The position numbers and the translations under genes are program-made. A DNA stretch of 64,000 nt, taken from positions 1-64,000 of the forward strand of contig NZ_WBVO01000001.1 in NCBI RefSeq assembly GCF_008933115.1, read 5' to 3'. Source of the DNA: Phaeocystidibacter luteus. Its GTDB lineage: Bacteria; Bacteroidota; Bacteroidia; Flavobacteriales; Schleiferiaceae. The number at the start of each line of letters is the position of its first letter. Position 1 is the stretch's first letter. The notes below the pieces were generated by a model that saw nothing but the letters and a program-made list of their open reading frames with translations, was not told the origin of the DNA and did no database searches. Of the stretch, positions 43,001-51,391 are shown one piece after another.

Positions 43001-45281
43001 CACTGGCTGGAGCACTGTTCGCACTATTTCTGGTCAGCAGCAAACCAACGCAACCCAACCTTGGCAGGAGTCGATTGTAGATTTGTCGGCCTACACAAAC
43101 AAAACCGTGTTCATTCGATTTGTAGGGAATAAATCCGGTTTCGGAGGTACGGATGTAGCGATTGATGACATTCGAGTCGATGAAAAACCAAATTGCCCCG
43201 GACCATCGAATTTGACGGCAACCGGAGTTTCGGAGTCTTCCATAGAAGTAAGTTGGACTTCCGGAGGCGGAACCACGTGGCTTATTGAATATGGTCCTGC
43301 CGGATTCATACCGGGCACGGGAACTACTATCTCTGTTCTAAACAATCCGTACATCGTTACAGGATTGAATACCAACACGGCGTATGATTTCTACGTTCAG
43401 GATTCGTGTACCAACGGTGGAGTTTCCTGGTCGGAAGGTCCGGCTACGGGCATCACCTATCCATGTCCTGATGCGTGTTTGTACGAATTGAAATTAGAAG
43501 ACCAATTCTCAAATGGATGGAGCGTAGGAACATCTTTCCACTGGGTTGATATCGTTGTCGACGGAACAGTTCGTTTATACACATTGAGAACGGGTGGAGT
43601 GGAAACGTTCTTCGTTCCTGTATGCGATAGTAGCACGGTTGACTTGAATTTTAGAAGCGCTGGATTTGGAACAAACCAGGTAGGCTTCGAATTGCGAGAT
43701 GCAGATGGCGTACTTCTCTACGATCAGAACTTTGGGTCGTTTACGCTTACCACAGGTAACCAGTTTACGACAACTGCCGTTTGTAATCCGGTTTGTAATG
43801 ATCCGGTCGGATTAACCATTCAAAACATTGGTCCGAATAGTGCCGATGCCTTCTGGAGCAGTATTTCGGGTGATTCACAAATCGCCTGGGGTACAGCTGG
43901 ATTCACACCGGGAACACCGAATCAAAGTGGAATTGCATCTGGGCAGGCAGTACTTACGGGATTGACGCCAAACACGACGTACGACGTGTACATTCAGGAC
44001 ACTTGTGACAATGGACTCTTGAGCGGATGGGTTGGACCTGTGACGTTCACAACGGTGAATTGCGCGGCTCCTTCTGCTTCGTTTACGTTCACAACAACGG
44101 GACTACAGGCGAGCTTCGACGGCAGTACATCGAGTGCCAACGCAACCACGTATACTTGGGATTATGGCGATGGAAACAATGGGTTCGCACAGAATACGGC
44201 GAATACATACACAACGCCGGGGATCTACACCGTACAACTAATTGTGGCAAATGCATGTGGTGATACCGATACGGCAACTCAACAGGTTGTGGTATGTGGC
44301 GCACCATCTTCGGTACTTATTTGGAGTACATCGGGATTAGATGTGAACCTCGATGCATCAACATCTGCGGGAATAGGAAACTCGTACAGCTGGGACTTTG
44401 GCGATGGTAACAATGGAACAGGGGCGATATTGACCCACTCGTACGGTACTGCGGGGACCTACAATCTTTCACTTTTTGTGACAGACACATGCGGAACAAC
44501 GGATACACTCATTTTGCCAATCACAGTTTGTGATGCTCCTGTAGCGTCATTTACCTACACGGTTACAGGATTCCAGGTTGACTTTGATGCTAGCGCGTCG
44601 GCGAATGCCACGCAGTTCTTCTGGGACTTCGACGATGGGAATACGGCAAACGGGGTGAACGTCAGTAACACCTATGCGGTCAACCAGAACTATGATGTCA
44701 TTCTATATGCCATCAATGCTTGTGGCGATACGATTTCGGATACGCAGACTATTGCATTGTGTTCGGATCCGAAAGCAGAGTGGACGTACACCGTAATTTC
44801 ATCAGGAGGAAATGGTATGCTGGTTCAGTTCGATGCTACGGCTAGTATTGGCAACAATTACTGGTGGGATTTCGGCGATGGACAAACCGCTACGGGTACT
44901 AATTTCCCTACCCACTTGTATGCGGTGCCAGGCTTGTTCTACCGAGTAACTTTAGTCGTTTCGAATGATTGTGGAGATGATGATACGCTTCAATATAGGC
45001 TGAGTAACATCGGACTAGAAGAAGAGGAAGCGCCATCTTTAATCGTCTATCCAAATCCTAATGACGGTTCGTTTGTGATTGATTTGAGCGAGGTGCAACA
45101 AGATGTTACGCACTGTTCGCTGGAAGATATGCAGGGCAGAACGGTCTACGAACATCCGAACGAAATCGATGCATTGGAAGACGAAGTAGCCATTCAGACC
45201 ACTCTGAATGCTGGAGTGTATGTGGTAAGAATCAGGTTCGAGAACGGAACTCAGCAAACAGAATACGTCGTCATTCGATAG
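40059..45281 (+). CDS. Giant secreted protein with tandem MAM-like/FN3 units, PKD domains and T9SS type A sorting domain
   Basis: A protein of 1740 residues (start at 40059 or the Met at 40065) with a signal peptide ending near SGFGQ (32). There are four repeat units of about 275 residues, beginning near 33, 309, 584 and 860; each has a jelly-roll domain (ENF/EGFES...CW...FWYHMYG...IDDV) and a fibronectin type III domain (SVTLNWFTSN; TSYDFYIRDTCG). A fifth jelly-roll begins near 1136, then another FN3, four PKD domains (WDYGDGNNG, WDFGDGNNG, WDFDDGNT, WDFGDGQT; about 1330-1645), and a type A sorting domain (LIVYPNPNDGSFVIDL to the end). It is probably a surface adhesin or released matrix protein. 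Confidence 0.93.
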   Translation: MNMRTLCKTKTHLVKRALPLLLFALYAVSGFGQCIESMPYFEDFSSSSFVVPATDPAAGSIPTCWTRSHTAGFYWRPDQGTTGTFNSGPSGDKTTGSGKYLVCEADFSAQHTLTSALTPYVDLSSATSPEVRFWRHMFGFQITNLIVQVQEFGSTSWTNIGTFGSNQTSSTSAWTEGVGSLAAYAGDTIRLRFVASRNSGFGTRVQTAIDDILIAESTTCAPPNNLNVQSKTATSVTLNWFTSNSTPSAEIRYVEAGQPISSATIINTNSVRPFTVTGLNPSTTYLFWVRDSCQTGQRSPWIGPLSETTVCGVVNAPWTEGFESTAFGNPINFNDAGSINPCWIRVPSSNGYLFYPGPGAFTTNFSGPSGAKSGTKWIQADRSGFGANTSASFRSPQISLSPLTNPELSFWYHMYGSNINKLEIEVKSATGPWTLVRTINGQQQSSKTQAWEEDVISLSSFANNNIFIRFTAYHSGSNFNAIIALDDVSVREAPPCPRPNPFTLSSVTSTSATFAFTSGGTSPWQIEYGTPGFTPGSGTLVTVTTNPATITGLTPQTSYDFYIRDTCGTFGVSQWTGPVPVTTDCAPTSAPYVENFDGSTWSPGTFGVQGTLDPCWSATDDANDYFWTPSPPAFVNANSGPQADHTTGVGDYLYTDGGFFGTSNDTALAESPLIDLSPLTTPELTFWYHMFGANISSLRLYVDDGTGWQLEWSKTGQQQTGGGDAWKEAVVNLSSYAGSTIKLRFVGKRTATIGNQMRIAIDDVDIHEEPPCPKPTQLSVGNATLTTLDVSWNTAGGSAWIIEYGPSGFPIGTGTTVNTTASPTTITGLLPSTTYDVYIYNDCGTNGTSDEEGPESATTLCGVVPAPFTETFESPGWVVSPQFNGIGDIESCWFRSDTVNYVWKVENKQTFPTNSGPTVDHTTGSGKYAYTDDIGFSANISSLRTPEIDLAPLDTPELRFWYYMYGNNITSLQVQVREGGTTGWSTVRTISGQQQTNATQPWQESIVDLSAYTNKTVFIRFVGNKSGFGGTDVAIDDIRVDEKPNCPGPSNLTATGVSESSIEVSWTSGGGTTWLIEYGPAGFIPGTGTTISVLNNPYIVTGLNTNTAYDFYVQDSCTNGGVSWSEGPATGITYPCPDACLYELKLEDQFSNGWSVGTSFHWVDIVVDGTVRLYTLRTGGVETFFVPVCDSSTVDLNFRSAGFGTNQVGFELRDADGVLLYDQNFGSFTLTTGNQFTTTAVCNPVCNDPVGLTIQNIGPNSADAFWSSISGDSQIAWGTAGFTPGTPNQSGIASGQAVLTGLTPNTTYDVYIQDTCDNGLLSGWVGPVTFTTVNCAAPSASFTFTTTGLQASFDGSTSSANATTYTWDYGDGNNGFAQNTANTYTTPGIYTVQLIVANACGDTDTATQQVVVCGAPSSVLIWSTSGLDVNLDASTSAGIGNSYSWDFGDGNNGTGAILTHSYGTAGTYNLSLFVTDTCGTTDTLILPITVCDAPVASFTYTVTGFQVDFDASASANATQFFWDFDDGNTANGVNVSNTYAVNQNYDVILYAINACGDTISDTQTIALCSDPKAEWTYTVISSGGNGMLVQFDATASIGNNYWWDFGDGQTATGTNFPTHLYAVPGLFYRVTLVVSNDCGDDDTLQYRLSNIGLEEEEAPSLIVYPNPNDGSFVIDLSEVQQDVTHCSLEDMQGRTVYEHPNEIDALEDEVAIQTTLNAGVYVVRIRFENGTQQTEYVVIR

Positions 45282-45407
45282 GCTTCCATTGACTTTTAGG
45301 TAGTTGAGTGTCCACAATCCGAGGTTGATAAACCATCGGGTAGGAGGGCGTTGCGAATAGCTAGATAGTCTTGCATTCCCTATCTTCGCAAGACCTAAAT
45401 TATCTGT

Positions 45408-46901
45408 ATGAAATCGATTAGCAAACTACTCGTTGCCAACCGAGGTGAAATAGCATTGCGCGTAATGCGTACTGCCAAGGAAATGGGAATCAAGACCGTA
45501 GCCGTTTATTCGGAAGCGGACAGAAATGCACTTCACGTGCGTTACGCCGATGAGGCCGTGCTTCTTGGCCCGCCACCGAGCAACCAGAGTTATTTGCTAG
45601 CAGATAAGATTATTGAAGAATCACTTCGCCTAGGCGTGGATGCCATCCACCCAGGTTATGGCTTCCTCTCTGAGAATGCAGAGTTCTCGAGAAAGGTTCG
45701 AGAAGCGGGAATCTTGTTTCTAGGACCGAAACCAGATGCCATTTCTACCATGGGTGATAAGCTCATGGCAAAGCAAGCTGTTAAATCCTACGATGTACCC
45801 TTGGTTCCAGGTCTTGATGAAGCCATCGAAGACGTTCCAGCCGCGAAGAAGTTGGCGGAGGAAATTGGGTATCCTGTACTGATTAAAGCCGCAGCTGGCG
45901 GTGGCGGTAAGGGGATGAGAATCGTACACGATACGAAGGATTTCGAGGAACAAATGCAACTCGCCGTCAGTGAGGCTACTTCTGCATTTGGCGATGGAAG
46001 TGTCTTCGTTGAGAAGTATGTCGATTCTCCCCGTCACATCGAAATTCAACTTATAGCCGACCAACACGGCAACGTGGTTCACTTGTTTGAGCGCGAGTGT
46101 AGTGTTCAACGTCGACATCAGAAAGTTGTAGAGGAAGCTCCTTCTGCAGTATTGACTCCAGAGACTCGTAAGGCTATGGGTGAGGCTGCCGTTAACGTGG
46201 CCAAAGCTTGTAATTATGAAGGTGCGGGTACGGTAGAATTCATCTACGATGCTAGCGGCGCATTCTACTTCTTGGAAATGAATACGCGTCTTCAAGTTGA
46301 ACACCCGGTTTCAGAATTGATTACTGGAGTTGATTTAGTTCGTGAGCAAATACGAATTGCCGAAGGTCACGAATTGTCATTCAAGCAAGAGGATCTTCAG
46401 ATTCACGGTCACTCTATTGAAGTCCGTGTTTACGCCGAGGACCCAAGAGAGAACTTCGTGCCTGATATCGGAAATCTAAAGGTGTATCAGCGTCCGCAAG
46501 GTCCTGGCATTCGCGTAGACGATGGCCTTGAAGAGGGTATGGATGTGCCCATTTATTACGATCCGATGATTGCCAAACTGATTGTGCATGCGGGAGATCG
46601 TGAGCAAGCAATGGATCGAATGATTCGCGCCATTGACGAATACAGAATTGCGGGTGTGAAGACAACGCTCCCTTTCTGCCGATTTACCCTTGAGCACGAG
46701 GCTTTCCGTTCGGGGAACTTCGATACGCACTTCGTTCAGAAGCACTATGAGCCTCAGATGTTGGATCGCCGTGATGAATCTGGCGAGAAAGTTGCAGCAC
46801 TCCTGGGAGCATGGTTACTTCAGAATCAAAAAGAAAGCACTTCACAATCCACAGCACAAAGCTCCGTTGGAAATGCATGGAAGCGAAATCGCACAATGTG
46901 A
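45408..46901 (+). CDS. accC: Biotin carboxylase subunit of acyl-CoA carboxylase
   Basis: A protein of 497 residues. N-terminal ISKLLVANRGEIALRVMRTAKEMG, the ATP-grasp glycine loop AAAGGGGKGMRIV, EMNTRLQVEHPVSELITGVDL and the C-terminal domain YDPMIAKLIVHAGDRE are all present, so it is a complete biotin carboxylase. No biotin carrier or carboxyltransferase is adjacent, and there is no fused biotinyl domain, so acetyl-CoA and propionyl-CoA carboxylase cannot be told apart. It is about 45 residues longer than E. coli AccC, with a polar C-terminal tail that overlaps the next gene. Confidence 0.85.
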   Translation: MKSISKLLVANRGEIALRVMRTAKEMGIKTVAVYSEADRNALHVRYADEAVLLGPPPSNQSYLLADKIIEESLRLGVDAIHPGYGFLSENAEFSRKVREAGILFLGPKPDAISTMGDKLMAKQAVKSYDVPLVPGLDEAIEDVPAAKKLAEEIGYPVLIKAAAGGGGKGMRIVHDTKDFEEQMQLAVSEATSAFGDGSVFVEKYVDSPRHIEIQLIADQHGNVVHLFERECSVQRRHQKVVEEAPSAVLTPETRKAMGEAAVNVAKACNYEGAGTVEFIYDASGAFYFLEMNTRLQVEHPVSELITGVDLVREQIRIAEGHELSFKQEDLQIHGHSIEVRVYAEDPRENFVPDIGNLKVYQRPQGPGIRVDDGLEEGMDVPIYYDPMIAKLIVHAGDREQAMDRMIRAIDEYRIAGVKTTLPFCRFTLEHEAFRSGNFDTHFVQKHYEPQMLDRRDESGEKVAALLGAWLLQNQKESTSQSTAQSSVGNAWKRNRTM

Positions 46902-47596
46902 TAGCACGGTTACTCCTCATAGCATGCCTTCTTTCAACATCAGTATTTGCACAATTAGATACTGCTGAGGGTAAAGTTATTGAGGTAGACTACATTCCGA
47001 CATACAACGATACCCTTGTCGTATTTAAATACGTGAAGAATGGGGAAATTCGCACTGCCACTATTATTGAAGGTGATACTGTCCGATGGATGGTGCTCGA
47101 CGAAGTACTGCTAATTGATAAGCCAACGTTCGATTCTGACGAAGCGAGACGTCGTTACTTCATCCTTAAGAGAAAAGTGATGCACGTGTACCCATATGCC
47201 GTGCTGGCAGGGAATCGGTTGGACTCTCTGAACTTGCGTTTGGATACACTTTCAGATGATGACGATAAGGATGACTACATCGAAGAATACAATGATTTTC
47301 TCAGGGAACGCTTCGAGCCAGAGCTTAGAAAACTTACCAGAAGTGAAGGTCAGATTCTCTGTAAGCTCATCTACCGCGAAACGGGAATGTCGGTTTACGA
47401 TTTGATTTCTGATTACCGCAGTGGGTGGACAGCCTTTTGGTGGAACGTGAATGCGAATTGGTACGACATCAGTTTGAAGCAACCGTATCTGCCGGAGGAA
47501 GATGATGAGGATCAGCTCATTGAACAGATTCTTCAGCGCGCTTTTCAACAAGGACTACTTCAAGAACGTGTGCCGTTCTATCCTCCTTCTGAATAA
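46877..47596 (+). CDS. DUF4294 protein, secreted
   Basis: About 239 residues from the ATG at 46877; GTG at 46898, which overlaps the biotin carboxylase stop by 4 bp (GTGA), is an equally good start. The frame is open to 46811, but that part is out-of-frame overlap with the carboxylase. A signal peptide (RLLLIACLLSTSVFAQ) is followed by the DUF4294 core (VMHVYPYAVLAGNRLDSL; LTRSEGQILCKLIYRETG; SGWTAFWWNVNANWYD) and an acidic, then helical, tail. It is a Bacteroidota family of unknown function. Confidence 0.87.
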   Translation: MEAKSHNVIARLLLIACLLSTSVFAQLDTAEGKVIEVDYIPTYNDTLVVFKYVKNGEIRTATIIEGDTVRWMVLDEVLLIDKPTFDSDEARRRYFILKRKVMHVYPYAVLAGNRLDSLNLRLDTLSDDDDKDDYIEEYNDFLRERFEPELRKLTRSEGQILCKLIYRETGMSVYDLISDYRSGWTAFWWNVNANWYDISLKQPYLPEEDDEDQLIEQILQRAFQQGLLQERVPFYPPSE

Positions 47597-47628
47597 TTGT
47601 AGTTACAACATCGAAACTGTTACCTTTG
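47597..47628 (+). promoter_or_regulatory. Promoter of bshC
   Basis: TTG at 47597-47599, 21 nt, then TACCTTTG at 47621-47628: a full consensus match. The ATG at 47634 lies only five bases after the -7 box, so the mRNA is probably leaderless. Confidence 0.7.
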
Positions 47629-47633
47629 TGGGC

Positions 47634-49226
47634 ATGCAGCATAAACCTGTACCTATCTTCTCTACCGGGCGATTCTCCAAACTCATGGAGGATTATGTAA
47701 ATGAAGACTCGAAGCTACGTCCGCTTTACAATCGTCCTCACAAGAGAAGCTCCTACGAAGCTCAACTACAAGAGAAATCACAGCATTTAGTAGATAGAGC
47801 GCTTCTAGCCGAAGTGCTCACTGATCAGTATGCTAGCCTCGATATAGCTAAGCGATATCCACTCGTTCACGAAGCTATCGATCAACTCGCATTGCCAGAG
47901 TCTTTTACGGTCACTACGGGCCATCAAGTGTGTTTGTTCACCGGACCACTTTATTTCATCTATAAAATTGTCAACACTATTCGCCTAGCGGAAGAGTTGA
48001 CGGAATCTCTGAAGAAGCCCGTGCTACCAATCTTCTGGATGGCTACAGAGGATCACGACTTTGAAGAAGTGAACCATGTGTGGTACGGCGACATAAAGTA
48101 TCGCTGGGAGCGACCATTTGGTGGCGGTGTTGGAAGAATGAATACAGATGGAGTTGAAGAGGTTGTAGATCAGTTGCAGCATGCCGTAGGTGAAAGTCCG
48201 AGTGCAAATGAACTACTCGACTTGTTCCGACGATGTTACCGACCGGGGAATAGCCTCGCTCAGGCGACTCGTGAGCTTGCTACATCGCTTTTCGGACATA
48301 AGGGTCTGATTGTATTGGATGCTGATGACGCTCGTCTGAAATCGAAAATGACGGGCTATTTTAAAGATGAGTTGCTCAATAGAAGCAGCAGCGAAATCAT
48401 TGAGCCGGCTTCTCAGGTGCTGAATGAGTACTATTTCACTCAAGTGAACCCCAGGGAAATCAACCTTTTCTACCTGAATAATGAAACTCGCTATAGACTT
48501 GATATTGAAGATGGCGTGTTCAAAACAGTAGATGGTCCCTACACATGGAGCGCAGAAGAGATTACCGCTGAACTTGAGCAATTCCCAGAGCGCTTTAGCC
48601 CTAATGTGATTCTCCGTCCACTATACCAAGAAGTGATATTGCCAAACCTCGCCTACATTGGCGGCGGAGGTGAATTAGCGTATTGGCTTCAGCTTAAGCC
48701 ACTGTTCGACCGACACATGGTTCCTTTTCCAATCTTGAGACTGAGGAATTCTGTTGGATTCATGCGAAGAAAGTTCGTGCATAAAATGGAGAGCCTTAAT
48801 TTGAGTTTGCAAGACATCTGTGAGCCTGTATTTGAACAGCGTCGCAATCACTTCAAGAAAGAACTCGAATTGAATGGTCAAATTGATAGCCTAAAAGCGG
48901 AGGCCTCCGTTCTCTTCCAACAGATGCACGAGCTGGCTGATAAGATTGACCCTACGCTCAAAGGAACGGCTGAAGCCTATAATGCGAGACAGACACACTT
49001 AATTGAGAACTTCGAAAAGAAGATACTTCGGGCTATCCAGCGCCGAGAATCGGAAGTCTCACGGATGTTTGATGAAATCCATGCGGAGGCGTTCCCAAGT
49101 GGGGGCTTACAGGAAAGGCGAGATACCTATCTGACTTTGGTAGAGCGATTTGGAGGCGGGGTGATGAACATCTTATTCGATGAGATTGATCCTTTTGCCC
49201 ATGACTTCAGCTGGTTTATTGAATAA
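47634..49226 (+). CDS. bshC: Bacillithiol biosynthesis cysteine-adding enzyme BshC
   Basis: A protein of 530 residues from the ATG at 47634, chosen because the promoter lies just before it; the frame is open to 47502 inside the previous gene. The Rossmann-like N-terminal part has the BshC signature TVTTGHQVCLFTGPLYFIYKI, and ATEDHDFEEVNHVW follows. The C-terminal half is a coiled coil (about 405-490). BshC joins cysteine to GlcN-malate in the last step of making bacillithiol, the low-molecular-weight thiol of many Firmicutes and Bacteroidota. Genes bshA and bshB are not in this window. Confidence 0.94.
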   Translation: MQHKPVPIFSTGRFSKLMEDYVNEDSKLRPLYNRPHKRSSYEAQLQEKSQHLVDRALLAEVLTDQYASLDIAKRYPLVHEAIDQLALPESFTVTTGHQVCLFTGPLYFIYKIVNTIRLAEELTESLKKPVLPIFWMATEDHDFEEVNHVWYGDIKYRWERPFGGGVGRMNTDGVEEVVDQLQHAVGESPSANELLDLFRRCYRPGNSLAQATRELATSLFGHKGLIVLDADDARLKSKMTGYFKDELLNRSSSEIIEPASQVLNEYYFTQVNPREINLFYLNNETRYRLDIEDGVFKTVDGPYTWSAEEITAELEQFPERFSPNVILRPLYQEVILPNLAYIGGGGELAYWLQLKPLFDRHMVPFPILRLRNSVGFMRRKFVHKMESLNLSLQDICEPVFEQRRNHFKKELELNGQIDSLKAEASVLFQQMHELADKIDPTLKGTAEAYNARQTHLIENFEKKILRAIQRRESEVSRMFDEIHAEAFPSGGLQERRDTYLTLVERFGGGVMNILFDEIDPFAHDFSWFIE

Positions 49227-49232
49227 ACGAGT

Positions 49233-50012
49233 ATGAGTACTCCAGAATTGATATTGGTGTGTGTCGTAGCATTTGGCGCAAGCTGGCTCACCTTGATATC
49301 TGGATTCGGATTGGGTACGTTACTTCTGCCCGCATTCATCCTTTTTTTTGATCCTATTGAGGCTGTTATGATGACGGCCATCGTTCATTTGTTGAACAAC
49401 ATATTCAAGTTCTCCCTTCTTTTTAAATCGATAAATGGAAAGGTGTTGCTTTGGTTTGGTGTGCCTGGAATAGCGGGTGCACTCCTTGGTTCCAATCTTG
49501 CTACTTCGTTGGATGAATCGATTGCCTATACCTCGAAATTTGGTGGCAGCTACAGCGAAGTTACTTGGTTTTCCGTGGCCGTTGGTATTTTGATGATACT
49601 GTTCGCACTTCAGGAGCTGCTCTTCGGACGATTTAGCTTCAAAACCAAACCTGCCGTGCTGTTGCCCGGTGGTGTGGTAAGCGGATTTTTTGGTGGGTTG
49701 ACAGGACACCAAGGTGCATTGCGTTCAATGTTTCTTCTCAAATCGGGGCTGACCTCCCTAGGGTATGTGGCCACGGGAACGGCTATAGCTTTGCTCATCG
49801 ACCTTACGCGTATTCCAGTCTATCTATCGAGTATGGATACGGCAGTATTGACAAATGTTTGGCAGGAACTCACATTTGCAACGCTTTCGGCGTTCATTGG
49901 GGCTTATATTGGGAAGAGAATGATGAAGAAAGTCACATTCCGCGCGGTTCAGTGGGTTGTCGGAATACTGATGATTCTTATTGGGTTGGCCTTAATCTTC
50001 GGTTTGATTTGA
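49233..50012 (+). CDS. TauE/SafE family membrane permease
   Basis: A protein of 259 residues with seven or eight membrane segments. The two related halves, GASWLTLISGFGLGTLLLPAFILFFDP and GGVVSGFFGGLTGHQGALRSMFLLKSG, mark the TauE/SafE (DUF81) family of sulfite/sulfonate or organic anion exporters; the substrate is not readable. It starts 6 bp after bshC, possibly co-transcribed. Its last 21 bp overlap the convergent methyltransferase gene. Confidence 0.9.
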   Translation: MSTPELILVCVVAFGASWLTLISGFGLGTLLLPAFILFFDPIEAVMMTAIVHLLNNIFKFSLLFKSINGKVLLWFGVPGIAGALLGSNLATSLDESIAYTSKFGGSYSEVTWFSVAVGILMILFALQELLFGRFSFKTKPAVLLPGGVVSGFFGGLTGHQGALRSMFLLKSGLTSLGYVATGTAIALLIDLTRIPVYLSSMDTAVLTNVWQELTFATLSAFIGAYIGKRMMKKVTFRAVQWVVGILMILIGLALIFGLI

Positions 50013-50777
50013 GATAGGCATTCCAACGAACATTGTTGCAGGCGACTTTTCTGATTTCACATATTCCCAGTTGAACTTTCCTTCGGGGTCGGCCGCTTCT
50101 GAAAGTCCCTCTAATTCAGGTTTTGAATAGGTTCGAAGTACGCTTACGATTCCATCCCACATGATGAGGAGCGGAAGAATAGGGATGAGGTATGTGAAGA
50201 GGAGTCGCGATAATTTAAACGGCTTTATAAACGGCGTAACGAGAAGTGTGGTGATCGGAGAGAACAGCATTCCTATCATACTCGGCACATTCCGGGATTG
50301 ACCTTCGACGATAACAATGGGTGTGTTGGCTTCAACGGCGTTTTTCAAGATGGCAGTTGCATCGGCGGGTTTAAAATGATGGAGAGAAAGAAATTGTGTT
50401 CGAATTGCGTTTTCATGTGTTTTTACTTGCCGGGCATCCACCGATTCAGCAATAAAATCCACGCTGTTCGGAAATTGACTTTCAAGCTTTTCGAAAGCTC
50501 TGATATTCGGGTAGAAATCGGAAAGGGTCACTTTCGATTTAGGGTTTGCATCGGTAAGTACGGGAAGTACTTGACGCCAAGGGCCGCCGCCACCACTGCC
50601 TAGATCGAGGATGTGATTTTTGTTGGAAGACTTCATCACTTCAGCAAGTTTCGATGGCACACCGCGGTGAAGCTTAGAGGCGTGTGACACAAACTCGAGG
50701 AAGTCAGTCATGTAATTGCGAAGGAAAGATGGAAACCAGAGTTGATCTTCCCATTCAAATAGATGTATACGTGCCAT
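49992..50777 (-). CDS. Class I SAM methyltransferase with a hydrophobic C-terminal segment
   Basis: A protein of 261 residues. The SAM-binding glycine motif is ILDLGSGGGGPWRQVLPVL (about 55-73), followed by VTLSDFYPN. A strongly hydrophobic region at about 165-215 (MIGMLFSPITTLLV; LLFTYLIPILPLLIMWDGIV) suggests membrane association. The substrate is unknown, perhaps a lipid or quinone. It is the last gene of the kinase-MBL operon, 2 bp after the previous methyltransferase, and overlaps the convergent TauE gene by 21 bp. Confidence 0.82.
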   Translation of the reverse strand: MARIHLFEWEDQLWFPSFLRNYMTDFLEFVSHASKLHRGVPSKLAEVMKSSNKNHILDLGSGGGGPWRQVLPVLTDANPKSKVTLSDFYPNIRAFEKLESQFPNSVDFIAESVDARQVKTHENAIRTQFLSLHHFKPADATAILKNAVEANTPIVIVEGQSRNVPSMIGMLFSPITTLLVTPFIKPFKLSRLLFTYLIPILPLLIMWDGIVSVLRTYSKPELEGLSEAADPEGKFNWEYVKSEKSPATMFVGMPISNQTED

Positions 50778-50779
50778 AG

Positions 50780-51391
50780 CTATCGCTTTTTGAGGTGAAT
50801 GACGCGAAAGGTTCGTCCGAGAAGAACACCGTCGTCACTTAAGACTTCCCAATTTGTTGGAATGTATTCTTCAAACTTTCGATTGATGTCCGTAAACATG
50901 AACTTAATAATCGGATTTAAGATTCTTCTCACAATGCTAGGTCTATTGGATTCTCTGAATTTATCGAGTACCGAGATTTCTCCTCCCGCCTTCAAAACGC
51001 GATTCGCTTCATCAATACAGGATTGAGGGTCTGGAATGACTGCGACGATAAGGTGGAGTACAACTGCATCGAAGGTATTATCGGTAAAGGATAGGTTTGC
51101 GCCGTCTTCTACCTGAAAGGTTGCGGAAACGCCATCACGTAACACAATTTTCTGGGCGCGGCGCACCATTTCGGGCGTGTAATCCGTGAAGGTGATGTTC
51201 ACGGGGGAGTCGAAAAACGGCAGGTCAAGACCAGTTCCACCGCCTACGATTAGAACTTTGGCGTTGGGAGGGAGGGATAAATTGGAAATGGCTCGAGCTC
51301 GAGCGGGACCGAATGCCGGACGTATGACGTTGTAAATGGGGGCATACAACGTGTACCTAATCGCATTCCACTTCTTCCAATTCATCGCCAA
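50780..51391 (-). CDS. UbiE-like class I SAM methyltransferase
   Basis: A protein of 203 residues. Motif I is VLIVGGGTGLDLPFF (about 45-60), then the acidic motif TFTDYTPEMVRRAQ, and FDAVVLHLIVAVIPDP at the post-I/II position. This is the UbiE/COQ5-like fold that methylates quinones or other small lipids; the N-terminal YTLYAPIYNVIRPAFG fits. The start at 51391 lies inside the 3' end of the beta-lactamase gene (35-bp overlap; 29 bp if the Met two codons later is used). It is followed 2 bp later by a second methyltransferase. Confidence 0.86.
   Translation of the reverse strand: MAMNWKKWNAIRYTLYAPIYNVIRPAFGPARARAISNLSLPPNAKVLIVGGGTGLDLPFFDSPVNITFTDYTPEMVRRAQKIVLRDGVSATFQVEDGANLSFTDNTFDAVVLHLIVAVIPDPQSCIDEANRVLKAGGEISVLDKFRESNRPSIVRRILNPIIKFMFTDINRKFEEYIPTNWEVLSDDGVLLGRTFRVIHLKKR

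Noticed and set aside
46811-46876. Longer start of the DUF4294 gene
   Set aside because: The extra residues are an alternative frame of the biotin carboxylase C-terminus and would bury the signal peptide.
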